Made by a program: the position numbers and the translations under genes. The notes beneath the pieces are model-generated. The model ran no database searches. It worked only from the letters and a program-made list of their open reading frames with translations, and had not been told where the DNA came from. DNA of 30,555 bases from JBBIJH01 sp037446075 (GTDB taxonomy: Bacteria; Bacteroidota; Ignavibacteria; UBA10030; JAHEZR01). The DNA lies in NCBI GenBank assembly GCA_037446075.1, contig JBBIJH010000017.1, forward strand, positions 1-30,555, written 5' to 3'. Below are positions 16,194-23,449 of this stretch, one piece after another (position 1 is the stretch's first letter; each line of letters opens with the position of its first letter).

Positions 16194-16973
16194 ATGACTA
16201 CAATCTCAGCCGAAGTTGAAATCCGTAGGGCGCTGAACCGCAGCGAAGTGTATAAAGTTCTGGCAAAGTCCTTCCTCTATCCAACGCAGGAGGTGTATGA
16301 ATACATCCACAGTCAGTTATACAAGGAGACTCTCCTAGAATATGCAGCCTCAGCGCAGTGCACACGGGAGCTTGGGAACGTGCTTCGCGAGCTTGTCGAC
16401 CTCCTTGAAACAAGAAATGGGATCCCTTCGCGTGAAGAACTTGAAGGGGAATATAATCATCTCTTTGTCCATCTTGGTTCGGCAAAGTGTCCGCCCTACG
16501 AGACGGAATATGGGTATGACAACGTCTTCCAGAAAACTCAGGCGATGGCGGACATCGCTGCATTCTACCGCGCCTACGAACTTGAAGTGGCTGACACGAA
16601 CACTGACCGTGTAGATTTCATCTCGACAGAATTGGAGTACATGTCGTACTTGGCACTGAAAGAGGCATATGCGACCGAACATGGGAAAGAAGAGCACCTG
16701 GAGATTTGTCAGGATTCTCAGAAGAAGTTTTTGCAGGATCATCTTGGGCGCTGGGTGAAGCTTTTCTCGCAGATCTTGCAGAAACCCACCTCAAGCCAGT
16801 TTTACCAGCAACTTGGGAAGCTATTAGGACTCTTCATGGCTTCCGAGGTGGCTACCCTTGGCGTGTCTCCAAAGGAGATCGTTGTCTCTCGGGCGCCAGC
16901 GGCGACATCCAATGAGCCGTTCTCTTGTGATAGGTGTGCACGCTTGAACCCTGAAGCAGGAGGAAAGGCTTGA
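16194..16973 (+). CDS. TorD/NarJ-type molybdoenzyme assembly chaperone
   Basis: The 259-residue cytoplasmic protein shows the family core YNHLFVHLGSAKCPPYETEYG (about residues 86-106), MADIAAFYRAYELE, and ELEYMSYLALKEAYA. Such chaperones bind the Tat leader of the catalytic subunit and hold export until bis-MGD is inserted. The alpha subunit encoded upstream has such a leader. The C-terminus ends with a CDRC pair (FSCDRCARLNP), an extra possible metal site. The ATG at 16194 is preferred to TTG at 16188. This is the last gene of the cluster; a 217-bp gap follows. Confidence 0.92.
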   Translation: MTTISAEVEIRRALNRSEVYKVLAKSFLYPTQEVYEYIHSQLYKETLLEYAASAQCTRELGNVLRELVDLLETRNGIPSREELEGEYNHLFVHLGSAKCPPYETEYGYDNVFQKTQAMADIAAFYRAYELEVADTNTDRVDFISTELEYMSYLALKEAYATEHGKEEHLEICQDSQKKFLQDHLGRWVKLFSQILQKPTSSQFYQQLGKLLGLFMASEVATLGVSPKEIVVSRAPAATSNEPFSCDRCARLNPEAGGKA

Positions 16974-17127
16974 GAAATACTTGACAATGCTCTTTCCCGC
17001 CGAGAGATTCGAAGGGCCTTTTTCGCGACTTTGACACGCCTCTGATTGCGCCTTCTTAATTTTGCAAATCCCTGTGCTCCTTCCCCCGAGGAATCGCCAA
17101 TTTCTCCGTTCCTTTTGAAATCATTTC

Positions 17128-17144
17128 TTGGCATTCAAGTTGCA
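17128..17144 (+). promoter_or_regulatory. Sigma54 (-24/-12) promoter for the universal stress protein gene
   Basis: TTGGCATTCAAGTTGCA matches the RpoN consensus YTGGCACG-N4-TTGCW at all but two positions. The invariant GG (17130-17131) and GC (17142-17143) have the exact 10-base spacing. It is in a non-coding gap and would start transcription near 17155, about 36 bases before the ATG at 17191. No enhancer-binding activator gene lies in the window. Confidence 0.65.
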
Positions 17145-17190
17145 GACTAAGTTACCCGGCGTTGGCCTTTTCTTCTTGGGGAGAAGAAAC

Positions 17191-17685
17191 ATGAAATCAA
17201 TCAAAAACGTTCTTGTGCCGACAGATCTCTCTGATCTCTCTATCGCAGCGATGGAGTACGCGGTTTCGCTTGCAGAGGTCTATCGGGCAAGAATTTATCT
17301 GCTCTACGTGATTGAGGCCGAACCGAATCTCGCTTTTCCCCCGACGAGCGATTACCCAAGAGCAATCGCAGGGGAAATAGAACGGGAAGCAAAGAAGCAG
17401 TTGCACAAGTTCGTGTACTGGAAGCTGAGGGACCTGGGCGACGTTGTCGAGGTCGTGCGCCAGGGCAAACCGCATGTGGAGATTCCCCGATTCGCGCAGG
17501 AGAACGGGATAGATCTGATCGTCATGGCTACACACGGCAGAACTGGCCTGGCTCACGTTCTCATGGGAAGTGTTGCAGAAAGAGTAGTCCGAACTTCCAG
17601 TGTTCCGGTGATGACAGTGAAACCGCGTGAGCTTCAACCCCCGATCCTCACGGAACAAGATGTAGAGGAGGAATTGCACTTGTGA
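17191..17685 (+). CDS. Universal stress protein A family protein
   Basis: This 164-residue protein has one USP domain. It starts IKNVLVPTDLSDLSIAAMEYAVSLAE and carries the ATP-binding motif G-x2-G-x9-G-S in MATHGRTGLAHVLMGSVAERVV near residues 110-130. The presence of that motif suggests the ATP-binding USP class. Its role is usually survival during growth arrest or energy and oxygen stress. The ATG at 17191 is preferred over the longer frame from 17128 because GGGGAGAAG precedes it and the family begins there; the extra 21 codons would also cover the sigma54 promoter. It appears to be a single-gene unit between two operons. Confidence 0.92.
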   Translation: MKSIKNVLVPTDLSDLSIAAMEYAVSLAEVYRARIYLLYVIEAEPNLAFPPTSDYPRAIAGEIEREAKKQLHKFVYWKLRDLGDVVEVVRQGKPHVEIPRFAQENGIDLIVMATHGRTGLAHVLMGSVAERVVRTSSVPVMTVKPRELQPPILTEQDVEEELHL

Positions 17686-17845
17686 GGGCGCAAGGCGGAG
17701 AGGCAATCACGTTCTTCACCCGCGGCGGGGCATGTCCTCAGTGATGGGTGGGGGTTTAAGGGCACTGGCCTCGCTGCGGGAAATTTTCTGGAACGTCAGT
17801 GAGATTTTTGGAAATGAATTGAAGGAGTAAACAGGAGGTGATTCG

Positions 17846-18601
17846 GTGATGAATGCCACAGCCCTTGCTCTTCACTTGCATCATGACATCCTCCTTGGAC
17901 AACCGATTGTCCGACGCAATGTGTTTCGAGCCCTTGCCATTGCGATCTCTCTTCACCTTGTTTCTCTCGGGGCTTATTATCTCGGTGTGATCCAATCGAG
18001 ATCAGAAGAGGACGATGCGGTGACAGTCAGGATTCTGAAATACACAGACCTCGGGCCACCGCCATCGCTGGCATCTGTTACCACACCACAGATTGCTGTT
18101 TCGGCAGCTCAAGTCTCGAGGCCGACTGTCGGAATCCCTGTGCCCGTCCCTGATGCTGAAGTTTCCCCTGAAGCAACGATTCCAACACAGACAGAAATGT
18201 CACAAATTACCGGTCCAGTGACAGAACAGGGAGCGGGTGCCGGGGGAGGGGGGATTCAGATTGAAGCCCCCGTTGTCGAAGAGGAGATGCCGGATATTAA
18301 CGCATTCATTCCCGTTGAGAAGGAGCCCCAAGTTGTAAGACGAGTCAAGCCCGAGTATCCCGAGATTGCTCGTCGTGCCGGCATCGAAGGGGTTGTCTGG
18401 GTGAAGATTTTAGTCGACAAGGAAGGGAAACCACGTAAAGCGGTGGTGATTAAGTCTGAAGCCGGCGATGTGTTGAACGAAGCCGCGGTGAAAGCGGCAA
18501 TGGAATTTCTCTTTACTCCGGCTCTCATGAACCAAGGCCCGGTGTCCTGCTGGGTTGTGATTCCGTTTCGGTTTCAGCTGAAAGAAGTCCCACGTACCTA
18601 A
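17846..18601 (+). CDS. TonB-family energy transducer protein
   Basis: The 251-residue protein has a cytoplasmic N-terminus, one membrane helix (about residues 28-48, FRALAIAISLHLVSLGAYYLGV), a proline- and glycine-rich periplasmic stretch, and a C-terminal TonB domain (VRRVKPEYPEIARRAGIEGVV to WVVIPFRF). TonB passes proton-motive energy from ExbBD to outer-membrane receptors, often for iron, haem or corrinoid uptake. No exbB, exbD or receptor genes are in the window. AGGAGGTG at 17833-17840 is a strong ribosome site serving GTG at 17846 or ATG at 17849. The following genes concern corrinoids, iron and haem, so nutrient uptake of that kind is likely. Confidence 0.88.
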   Translation: MMNATALALHLHHDILLGQPIVRRNVFRALAIAISLHLVSLGAYYLGVIQSRSEEDDAVTVRILKYTDLGPPPSLASVTTPQIAVSAAQVSRPTVGIPVPVPDAEVSPEATIPTQTEMSQITGPVTEQGAGAGGGGIQIEAPVVEEEMPDINAFIPVEKEPQVVRRVKPEYPEIARRAGIEGVVWVKILVDKEGKPRKAVVIKSEAGDVLNEAAVKAAMEFLFTPALMNQGPVSCWVVIPFRFQLKEVPRT

Positions 18602-18659
18602 GGTTTAGAGATCTGTGAGGATCCAGGGGGCGCGCTACAAAGAATTGCAGGTTGATTCT

Positions 18660-19316
18660 ATGGAAGGGCATGTCGATGTCGACGGTTATCCGATCCGTTA
18701 CATCGGAGGGGGAGAGGGGCCACCGATGCTTCTCCTGCATGGGGAGGAAACGTCTTATACGACATGGCTTCAGAATATCGGGCCGCTCTCAAGATTTTTT
18801 TCCCTTTACGCCCCCGAACTTCCTGGCCTTCAGCCCGCCTCGAGCTTAAGTCTCCGCCGTTCTGACTTAGACCGCGCGGCTGATATTCTCTATAGATTCA
18901 CGATCGCACTTGATATTGAGCGTGCCCATCTTGTCGGGTTCTCTTCTGGTACCGCGGTCGCGGACCTTTTCTCACTTCGGCATCCGGACCGTGTTCACAG
19001 ACTCATCTTCGTCAGTGGCCTGGGTCTTCTTTCAACAACTGAATCGACAGCTAAGGACATCACGGAGGAGGCGTTAGACTTTCGAGATGTAAACCGCGAA
19101 AGCCTTCTCCGTCGGGCTGTCCTCATTATCACGGGCGAATCTGACCCACTGATTCGTTGCGAGAGCGTCCGTTTCATCATCGCCCGAAATCCTCTGGCAC
19201 GGTGGGTGGTCATTCCTGACGGCGGACACCGGATTCATGAAGAACATCCTCAGGAACTGAATCAACAAATCATCTCTTATTGTATCGACGCATCGGTCAA
19301 GCAATTGTGCGGATAA
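18660..19316 (+). CDS. Alpha/beta hydrolase fold protein
   Basis: The protein of about 218 residues shows the oxyanion-hole LLLHGEE, the nucleophile elbow GFSSG (Ser), the acid in GESDPL and the final His in PDGGHRIHEEHP, so a full catalytic triad is present. It is short for the family because the lid region between strands 6 and 7 is very reduced. The substrate cannot be told. The ATG at 18660 fits the family N-terminus; GTG at 18615 would add 15 residues and lies only 13 bases after the TonB stop. It is probably in the same operon as the TonB-like and corrinoid-related genes, but no link in function is evident. Confidence 0.82.
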   Translation: MEGHVDVDGYPIRYIGGGEGPPMLLLHGEETSYTTWLQNIGPLSRFFSLYAPELPGLQPASSLSLRRSDLDRAADILYRFTIALDIERAHLVGFSSGTAVADLFSLRHPDRVHRLIFVSGLGLLSTTESTAKDITEEALDFRDVNRESLLRRAVLIITGESDPLIRCESVRFIIARNPLARWVVIPDGGHRIHEEHPQELNQQIISYCIDASVKQLCG

Positions 19317-19335
19317 GAAAAGAGGACGGGAACAG

Positions 19336-20097
19336 GTGAAAAGCTCCAGTGCAATCCATCCCAACTTAGTGACGAAGCCTTTCAACAAAGAGGACCTCGT
19401 TCTCGATCCTCTGGAAGTCTACAGTTTACTCGGATATCCAGATGGGAAGAACCCTCCAACAAAGGTATTGACGACCCTGACGGAGTTACATTCTTATGCG
19501 CTTGAGTTGTTCCAACCTATGTCTCAGTACACGATTGCCCCTATTGAGTCAGTGGACTTTCAGAACCACACAGTGACGCTAACGGGGGAGAAGACTTTTC
19601 TCGGGGAAGGAATCGTGGAGGCGCTACGGTATTCCACCCAGGCAGCAATATTCCTTGTCACCCTCGGACATCCGATTGTCGAAGAGATCGAAAGAATGAA
19701 TCGGGTGGATGTAAGTAAAGGTTTTTTTCTGGACGTCCTTTCCTCTGTTGCCGTCGAAAACCTTGCGGAGCAGATTCACCTGGAAATCGCGCGACTGGTT
19801 TTCGAAGATGGCTGGTACGTAGGTCATCGCTACAGCCCGGGATTCTGTGATTGGGATTTGACTCAGCAGCGAGTCCTCTTTTCCCTGCTGAAGAGCTCCC
19901 TCCTCTCCGTTGAGCTGACAGACCACTGCATGATGGTGCCGCGAAAGAGTATCTCAGCGATCGTTGGGCTTGGAAGGAGACGGGAGGAGATGGCGATCTC
20001 ACCTTGCGGGAATTGCAAGCGCACGGACTGCATGGCCCGCCGTGAAGACTACATGAATCTACTCTATCAATCTGAGGGCACCCATGGATCTCTTTGA
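19336..20097 (+). CDS. Stand-alone cobalamin-dependent methionine synthase reactivation-domain protein
   Basis: The 253-residue protein has the MetH activation-domain signature RYSPGFCDWDLTQQRVLFSLL (about residues 170-190), the S-adenosylmethionine site. A cysteine set at the C-terminus (SPCGNCKRTDCMARRE) suggests an Fe-S or zinc site. In Thermotoga maritima a separate protein of this type (TM0269) reactivates a MetH that lacks the domain. Here the next gene, overlapping by 14 bases, is a corrinoid protein, so this protein probably returns oxidised cob(II)alamin in it to the active state by reductive methylation. The start is GTG at 19336 with GAGGACGGG upstream. No MetH methyltransferase domains are in the window. 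Confidence 0.88.
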   Translation: MKSSSAIHPNLVTKPFNKEDLVLDPLEVYSLLGYPDGKNPPTKVLTTLTELHSYALELFQPMSQYTIAPIESVDFQNHTVTLTGEKTFLGEGIVEALRYSTQAAIFLVTLGHPIVEEIERMNRVDVSKGFFLDVLSSVAVENLAEQIHLEIARLVFEDGWYVGHRYSPGFCDWDLTQQRVLFSLLKSSLLSVELTDHCMMVPRKSISAIVGLGRRREEMAISPCGNCKRTDCMARREDYMNLLYQSEGTHGSL

Positions 20098-20719
20098 AGA
20101 CCTAGCCACCTTCGTCATTGAAGGCAACGCACCCAAGACGAAGGAGCTTACCACTCAGGCCGTGAAAGAGGGCCTTTCGCCGAAAGATATCCTCGAGAAC
20201 GGCCTTTTAGCTGGAATGAAAGTGGTCGGCGAGAAATTCAAGCGGAACGAGTATTATGTTCCCGAAGTCCTGATGTCCGCGCGGGCCGTCCACGCTGGCC
20301 TTGAAATTCTGGAACCACTCCTTGCGGCGGCAGGCGTCGAGCCAGTTGGCGTAGTTGTGATCGGTACAGTGAGGGGCGATTTGCACGACATTGGGAAGAA
20401 CCTCGTCGCGATGATGCTCAAAGGGGCCGGGTTCCGAGTGATCGACCTGGGTGTCAACGTGCCCGCAGAGAAGTTTCTCTCGGCTGCTCGCAACCACAAC
20501 GCGGACATTCTTGCGATGTCTGCGCTTCTGACGACGACGGTGGTCAATATGAAAGAAGTGATAGAGCTTTTCAAGAGAGATAGCTTCCCGGCAAAGGTTC
20601 TCATCGGAGGGGCTCCCGTGACGGAAGGGTTTGCCCGTCAGATTGGTGCTGATGGATACGCCCGGAACGCCTCTCTTGCAGTGGAGGCAGCTAAGAAACT
20701 TCTGGGAATCACAGCATGA
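20084..20719 (+). CDS. Corrinoid (B12-binding) methyltransferase protein
   Basis: The 211-residue protein has the two domains of methyltransferase corrinoid proteins (MtaC/MtbC/MttC type): a helical cap (residues 1-85) and a Rossmann-like cobalamin domain. The cobalt ligand is His101 in GDLHDIGKN (D-x-H-x-x-G). The later SALLTTTV and IGGAPVTEGFA segments bind the nucleotide tail. It would shuttle a methyl group between a donor-specific methyltransferase and an acceptor such as homocysteine or tetrahydrofolate. The methyltransferase is not visible in the window. The ATG at 20084 lies in the end of the reactivation gene, suggesting coupled synthesis of the two. Confidence 0.93.
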   Translation: MDLFEDLATFVIEGNAPKTKELTTQAVKEGLSPKDILENGLLAGMKVVGEKFKRNEYYVPEVLMSARAVHAGLEILEPLLAAAGVEPVGVVVIGTVRGDLHDIGKNLVAMMLKGAGFRVIDLGVNVPAEKFLSAARNHNADILAMSALLTTTVVNMKEVIELFKRDSFPAKVLIGGAPVTEGFARQIGADGYARNASLAVEAAKKLLGITA

Positions 20720-20750
20720 GTTCTGTAGCCTTGAAGGAAAAGATGATTCA

Positions 20751-21011
20751 ATGGTCCGGCAGAGTAGAAAGGTACCTTTGGTTGTCGTAAGGTCTGGCGA
20801 TCATGTGAGGATCGTTTCGGTGCCGAGCGGCAAGTTGCGGACACAATTCATCCGACTCGGGATTAACGAGGGCGAGCGGGTAGTGTGCCTCGAACGACTT
20901 CCAGGAGGAACGATCGTTATTCAAAAAAACCGCCAGCAGATTGCCCTCGGCCATCAACTGGCAAGGCAAGTGATCGTTCAGATGGAATCTGCGAGAAACG
21001 AGGAAAACTGA
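20751..21011 (+). CDS. feoA: FeoA-like ferrous iron transport regulator
   Basis: The 86-residue protein is one SH3-like FeoA domain (SGDHVRIVSVPSGKLRTQFIRLGINEGERVVCLERLPGGTIVI). It assists FeoB in Fe2+ uptake on the cytoplasmic side. The ATG at 20751 with AAGGAAAAG upstream is chosen; the longer frame from 20631 overlaps the corrinoid gene and does not match the family. The feoB start follows by 1 base. The pair is the ordinary feoAB order. Confidence 0.92.
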   Translation: MVRQSRKVPLVVVRSGDHVRIVSVPSGKLRTQFIRLGINEGERVVCLERLPGGTIVIQKNRQQIALGHQLARQVIVQMESARNEEN

Positions 21012-21012
21012 G

Positions 21013-22929
21013 ATGGGTCAGGCGACAGAAAAAAATTCAGGGATGCGCCCGACGGCGGAGGGGAAGCCACTCGCCCACGTGGAAAAACATTTTCATCCGG
21101 GTGTTCCCCGCCTTGAACGTGAGACGGAGAAAACAACGGTGGCCCTCGTCGGCAATCCGAATGTGGGAAAGTCCGTTGTCTTCAATTACTTGAGCGGTCT
21201 GTATGTCGATGTCTCCAACTATCCCGGAACCACAGTCGAGATCAACCGGGGTGTATTTGAGAATTACGTTGTCTATGATACCCCCGGAGTTTACGGGATT
21301 TCTTCTTTCAGCGACGAAGAAAGTGTAACGAGGGATATTGTTCTTGATGCCGACCTGGTCATCGACGTTGTCGATGCTACACATCTTGAACGAGACCTGT
21401 TTCTCACTCAGCAGCTTGTGGATATGGGGAAGAAGATGATCGTGGTCTTGAATTTCATGGATGAGGTGAAGAGACAGAAGGTCGAGATCAACGTTGAACG
21501 ACTGCAGCATTTCCTTGGCGTCAAAGTGATCCCGACGATTGCGGTGCGAAAGGTAGGTCTCGACGAACTGAAGCAGTCGCTTCCGGACGCTCGAGAAGGT
21601 ACGCAGCGAGAAGAACTTCATTCACTTCTTCATACGATGCTCAGCAGGGTCGGGTCGCAAGCGGAAGCACTCCTCGTCCTCGAAGGAGATCCTTACGTTG
21701 CTGCCCGCCATGGTATATCCCCGGGGACACATCAGGAAAGAATCTACATCGATCGGCGCAACCGAGTGAATTATATCGTGAATCATGTCGTCGTCGACCA
21801 TGCTACCAGCATGCAACTCTCCGGACTCCTTGGACGCTGGGCGATGAAGCCTCTAACCGGGGTCCCAATGTTGTTGACCTCCCTCTATCTCCTGTATCTT
21901 CTTGTGGGAAAATTCGTGGCGCAGGACATTGTAGATCTCACCGAGAATCAGCTCGGAAAAGGAATTTGGGAGCCGTGGCTTCGATCCGCCATTGTTTCGT
22001 TGATGAGCTGGCCTCCATGGCTCGAGGCTCTCCTCGTCGGGGAGTTCGGTGTCCTCACGATGACGACGACGTATCTGCTGTTCCTTCTGCTTCCACTCGT
22101 TATCGGATTCTACGTTGCTCTTGCGCTGCTGGAGGATAGTGGCTATCTACCGCGTTTAGCCACGCTTGTTGACCGACTCCTGAACTTCTTAGGCTTAAAC
22201 GGCCGTGCAGTCATTCCTTTGATCCTTGGCTTTGGGTGCGTCACGTCGGCCACAATTACGACTCGGCTTCTCGGCTCCGAGCGCGAGAAAACGATTGCTA
22301 CGACGATACTGCAATTTGCAATTCCCTGCTCTGCGCAGCTGGCCGTGATTGCTGCTTTGCTCGCCGGCGCTGGGTTCGCCCCGTTGGTAGTCTATGTGAG
22401 CGTGATCCTCGCGGTCCTCATCTCTATTGGAACGCTTCTAAACAGATTGATGAAAGGCGAGTCTGCACCATTGCTGATTGATTTACCACCGATGCGGCTG
22501 CCTCGCTTCCGAAACGTTGCTCGCAAGACGTCCGTCCGAACGTATCAATTCATGAAGGAAGCAACCCCATGGTTTTTCGTGGGAGCCCTTGTAGTCGGCA
22601 TGCTACAGATTACCGGTCTCCTGGATGCGTGGCAACGAGCACTGATGCCAGTAACGACGCGCTGGCTCCAGCTGCCGCCGGAAGCAGCCACGGCCTTCGT
22701 CATGGGTATTGTTCGGCGCGATTTCGGAGCCGCAGGTCTCTACAGCATGATGTTCAGCCCGATGCAGATCGTTGTCGCATTGGTAACGATTACTCTTTTT
22801 GTTCCCTGCGTCGCTTCCTTGATGGTGATGCTGAAGGAACGGGGGGTCAAACAAGGTGTCCTTATCTGGGCGGGGACGTGGATTGTCGCATTCGCCGTCG
22901 GTGGGATCGTTTCCCACATTCTGATATGA
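21013..22929 (+). CDS. feoB: Ferrous iron transporter FeoB
   Basis: The 638-residue protein has an N-terminal G domain with G1 GNPNVGKS at residues 47-54, G2 in YPGTTVE, G3 DTPG and G4 NFMD. A linker follows (about 210-285), then a membrane part of several helices carrying two gate repeats (GFGCVTSATITTR, IPCSAQLAVIAALL; and GIVRRDFGAAGLYS, FVPCVASLMVML). The gates have the expected cysteines. It imports Fe2+ across the inner membrane under low-oxygen conditions. It is shorter than the 770-residue E. coli protein but within the family range. Its stop overlaps the next small gene by 4 bases. Confidence 0.96.
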   Translation: MGQATEKNSGMRPTAEGKPLAHVEKHFHPGVPRLERETEKTTVALVGNPNVGKSVVFNYLSGLYVDVSNYPGTTVEINRGVFENYVVYDTPGVYGISSFSDEESVTRDIVLDADLVIDVVDATHLERDLFLTQQLVDMGKKMIVVLNFMDEVKRQKVEINVERLQHFLGVKVIPTIAVRKVGLDELKQSLPDAREGTQREELHSLLHTMLSRVGSQAEALLVLEGDPYVAARHGISPGTHQERIYIDRRNRVNYIVNHVVVDHATSMQLSGLLGRWAMKPLTGVPMLLTSLYLLYLLVGKFVAQDIVDLTENQLGKGIWEPWLRSAIVSLMSWPPWLEALLVGEFGVLTMTTTYLLFLLLPLVIGFYVALALLEDSGYLPRLATLVDRLLNFLGLNGRAVIPLILGFGCVTSATITTRLLGSEREKTIATTILQFAIPCSAQLAVIAALLAGAGFAPLVVYVSVILAVLISIGTLLNRLMKGESAPLLIDLPPMRLPRFRNVARKTSVRTYQFMKEATPWFFVGALVVGMLQITGLLDAWQRALMPVTTRWLQLPPEAATAFVMGIVRRDFGAAGLYSMMFSPMQIVVALVTITLFVPCVASLMVMLKERGVKQGVLIWAGTWIVAFAVGGIVSHILI

Positions 22930-23144
22930 GAAGAATCCTGGAAGCCCTAAACGAAAAAGAGACAACGCTCGAAGAGAAATTAAGATCAGAGGTGCGGATC
23001 TGTCCACAATGCAAGTATGAGCTCCACGATCCGTTCCTCCAGCGTTGCCCCAGGTGTTTCTTCTCCGTTCCGGTGGTCGATCCAGGGTGTGCAGGCTGTT
23101 TCCATCGATACTCCTGCCCGATGGCAAGGGTCAATAAAGGGTGA
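22926..23144 (+). CDS. 72-residue cysteine-rich protein coupled to feoB
   Basis: The start ATG at 22926 overlaps the feoB stop in an ATGA. The protein has a charged helical N-terminus (about residues 1-24) and then CPQC, CPRC, and CAGC followed by a further cysteine (FHRYSC). That makes three C-x2-C pairs plus one, a zinc-ribbon or Fe-S arrangement. I do not recognise the family. The place after feoB is where FeoC is found in enterobacteria; FeoC is also a small cysteine-bearing protein, but no sequence likeness is seen. A frame open to 22569 exists but lies inside feoB, so the short version is the real one. Confidence 0.72.
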   Translation: MRRILEALNEKETTLEEKLRSEVRICPQCKYELHDPFLQRCPRCFFSVPVVDPGCAGCFHRYSCPMARVNKG

Positions 23145-23180
23145 CTGATGCCACGGGAGCGTGAGGAAGGAGATGCTTCC

Positions 23181-23432
23181 ATGACGAAGAAAGAACTGAT
23201 GATCCAAAAGACTCAGATCATCCTTCATGAAGTAGCACGGATAAGCGAGGCAATCAAGCGAATGGAAGAAGAGCTGCGCAACCCTCGTCCACAGCTTGAT
23301 TTTGGCAGGCTCATAGAACAATGCGAAGAACTCCGCGCTCGTCTCGATGACATTCGGGATGTCGTCTCAGAGGCGCGTCGCAAGGTAATTCAACCATCAG
23401 AGGAAATTGAGGAACCCGACCTTTGGCTCTAG
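23181..23432 (+). CDS. Small coiled-coil protein, function unknown
   Basis: This 83-residue protein is almost wholly charged and helical, with heptad-like leucine and isoleucine spacing (MIQKTQIILHEVARISEAIKR and FGRLIEQCEELRARLDDIRDVV), suggesting a coiled coil that may form dimers. It has one cysteine and no membrane segment. AAGGAG at 23167-23172 lies 8 bases before the ATG at 23181; an in-frame ATG at 23148 would add 11 residues. The family is not recognised. Co-transcription with feoB and hemN is likely from spacing (36 and 17 bases). Confidence 0.7.
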   Translation: MTKKELMIQKTQIILHEVARISEAIKRMEEELRNPRPQLDFGRLIEQCEELRARLDDIRDVVSEARRKVIQPSEEIEEPDLWL

Positions 23433-23449
23433 ACGAAGGGTAGAAGAGA

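Noticed and set aside
16981..17009. TTGACA after the chaperone gene as a sigma70 promoter
   Set aside because: No acceptable -10 box is found at 16-18 bases; the better element for the next gene is the sigma54 site at 17128-17144.
17686..17845. Possible cobalamin riboswitch before the TonB-like gene (gggcactggcc resembles a B12 box)
   Set aside because: Only a fragment of the B12 box is present; the gap is too short and the other conserved stems are not visible.
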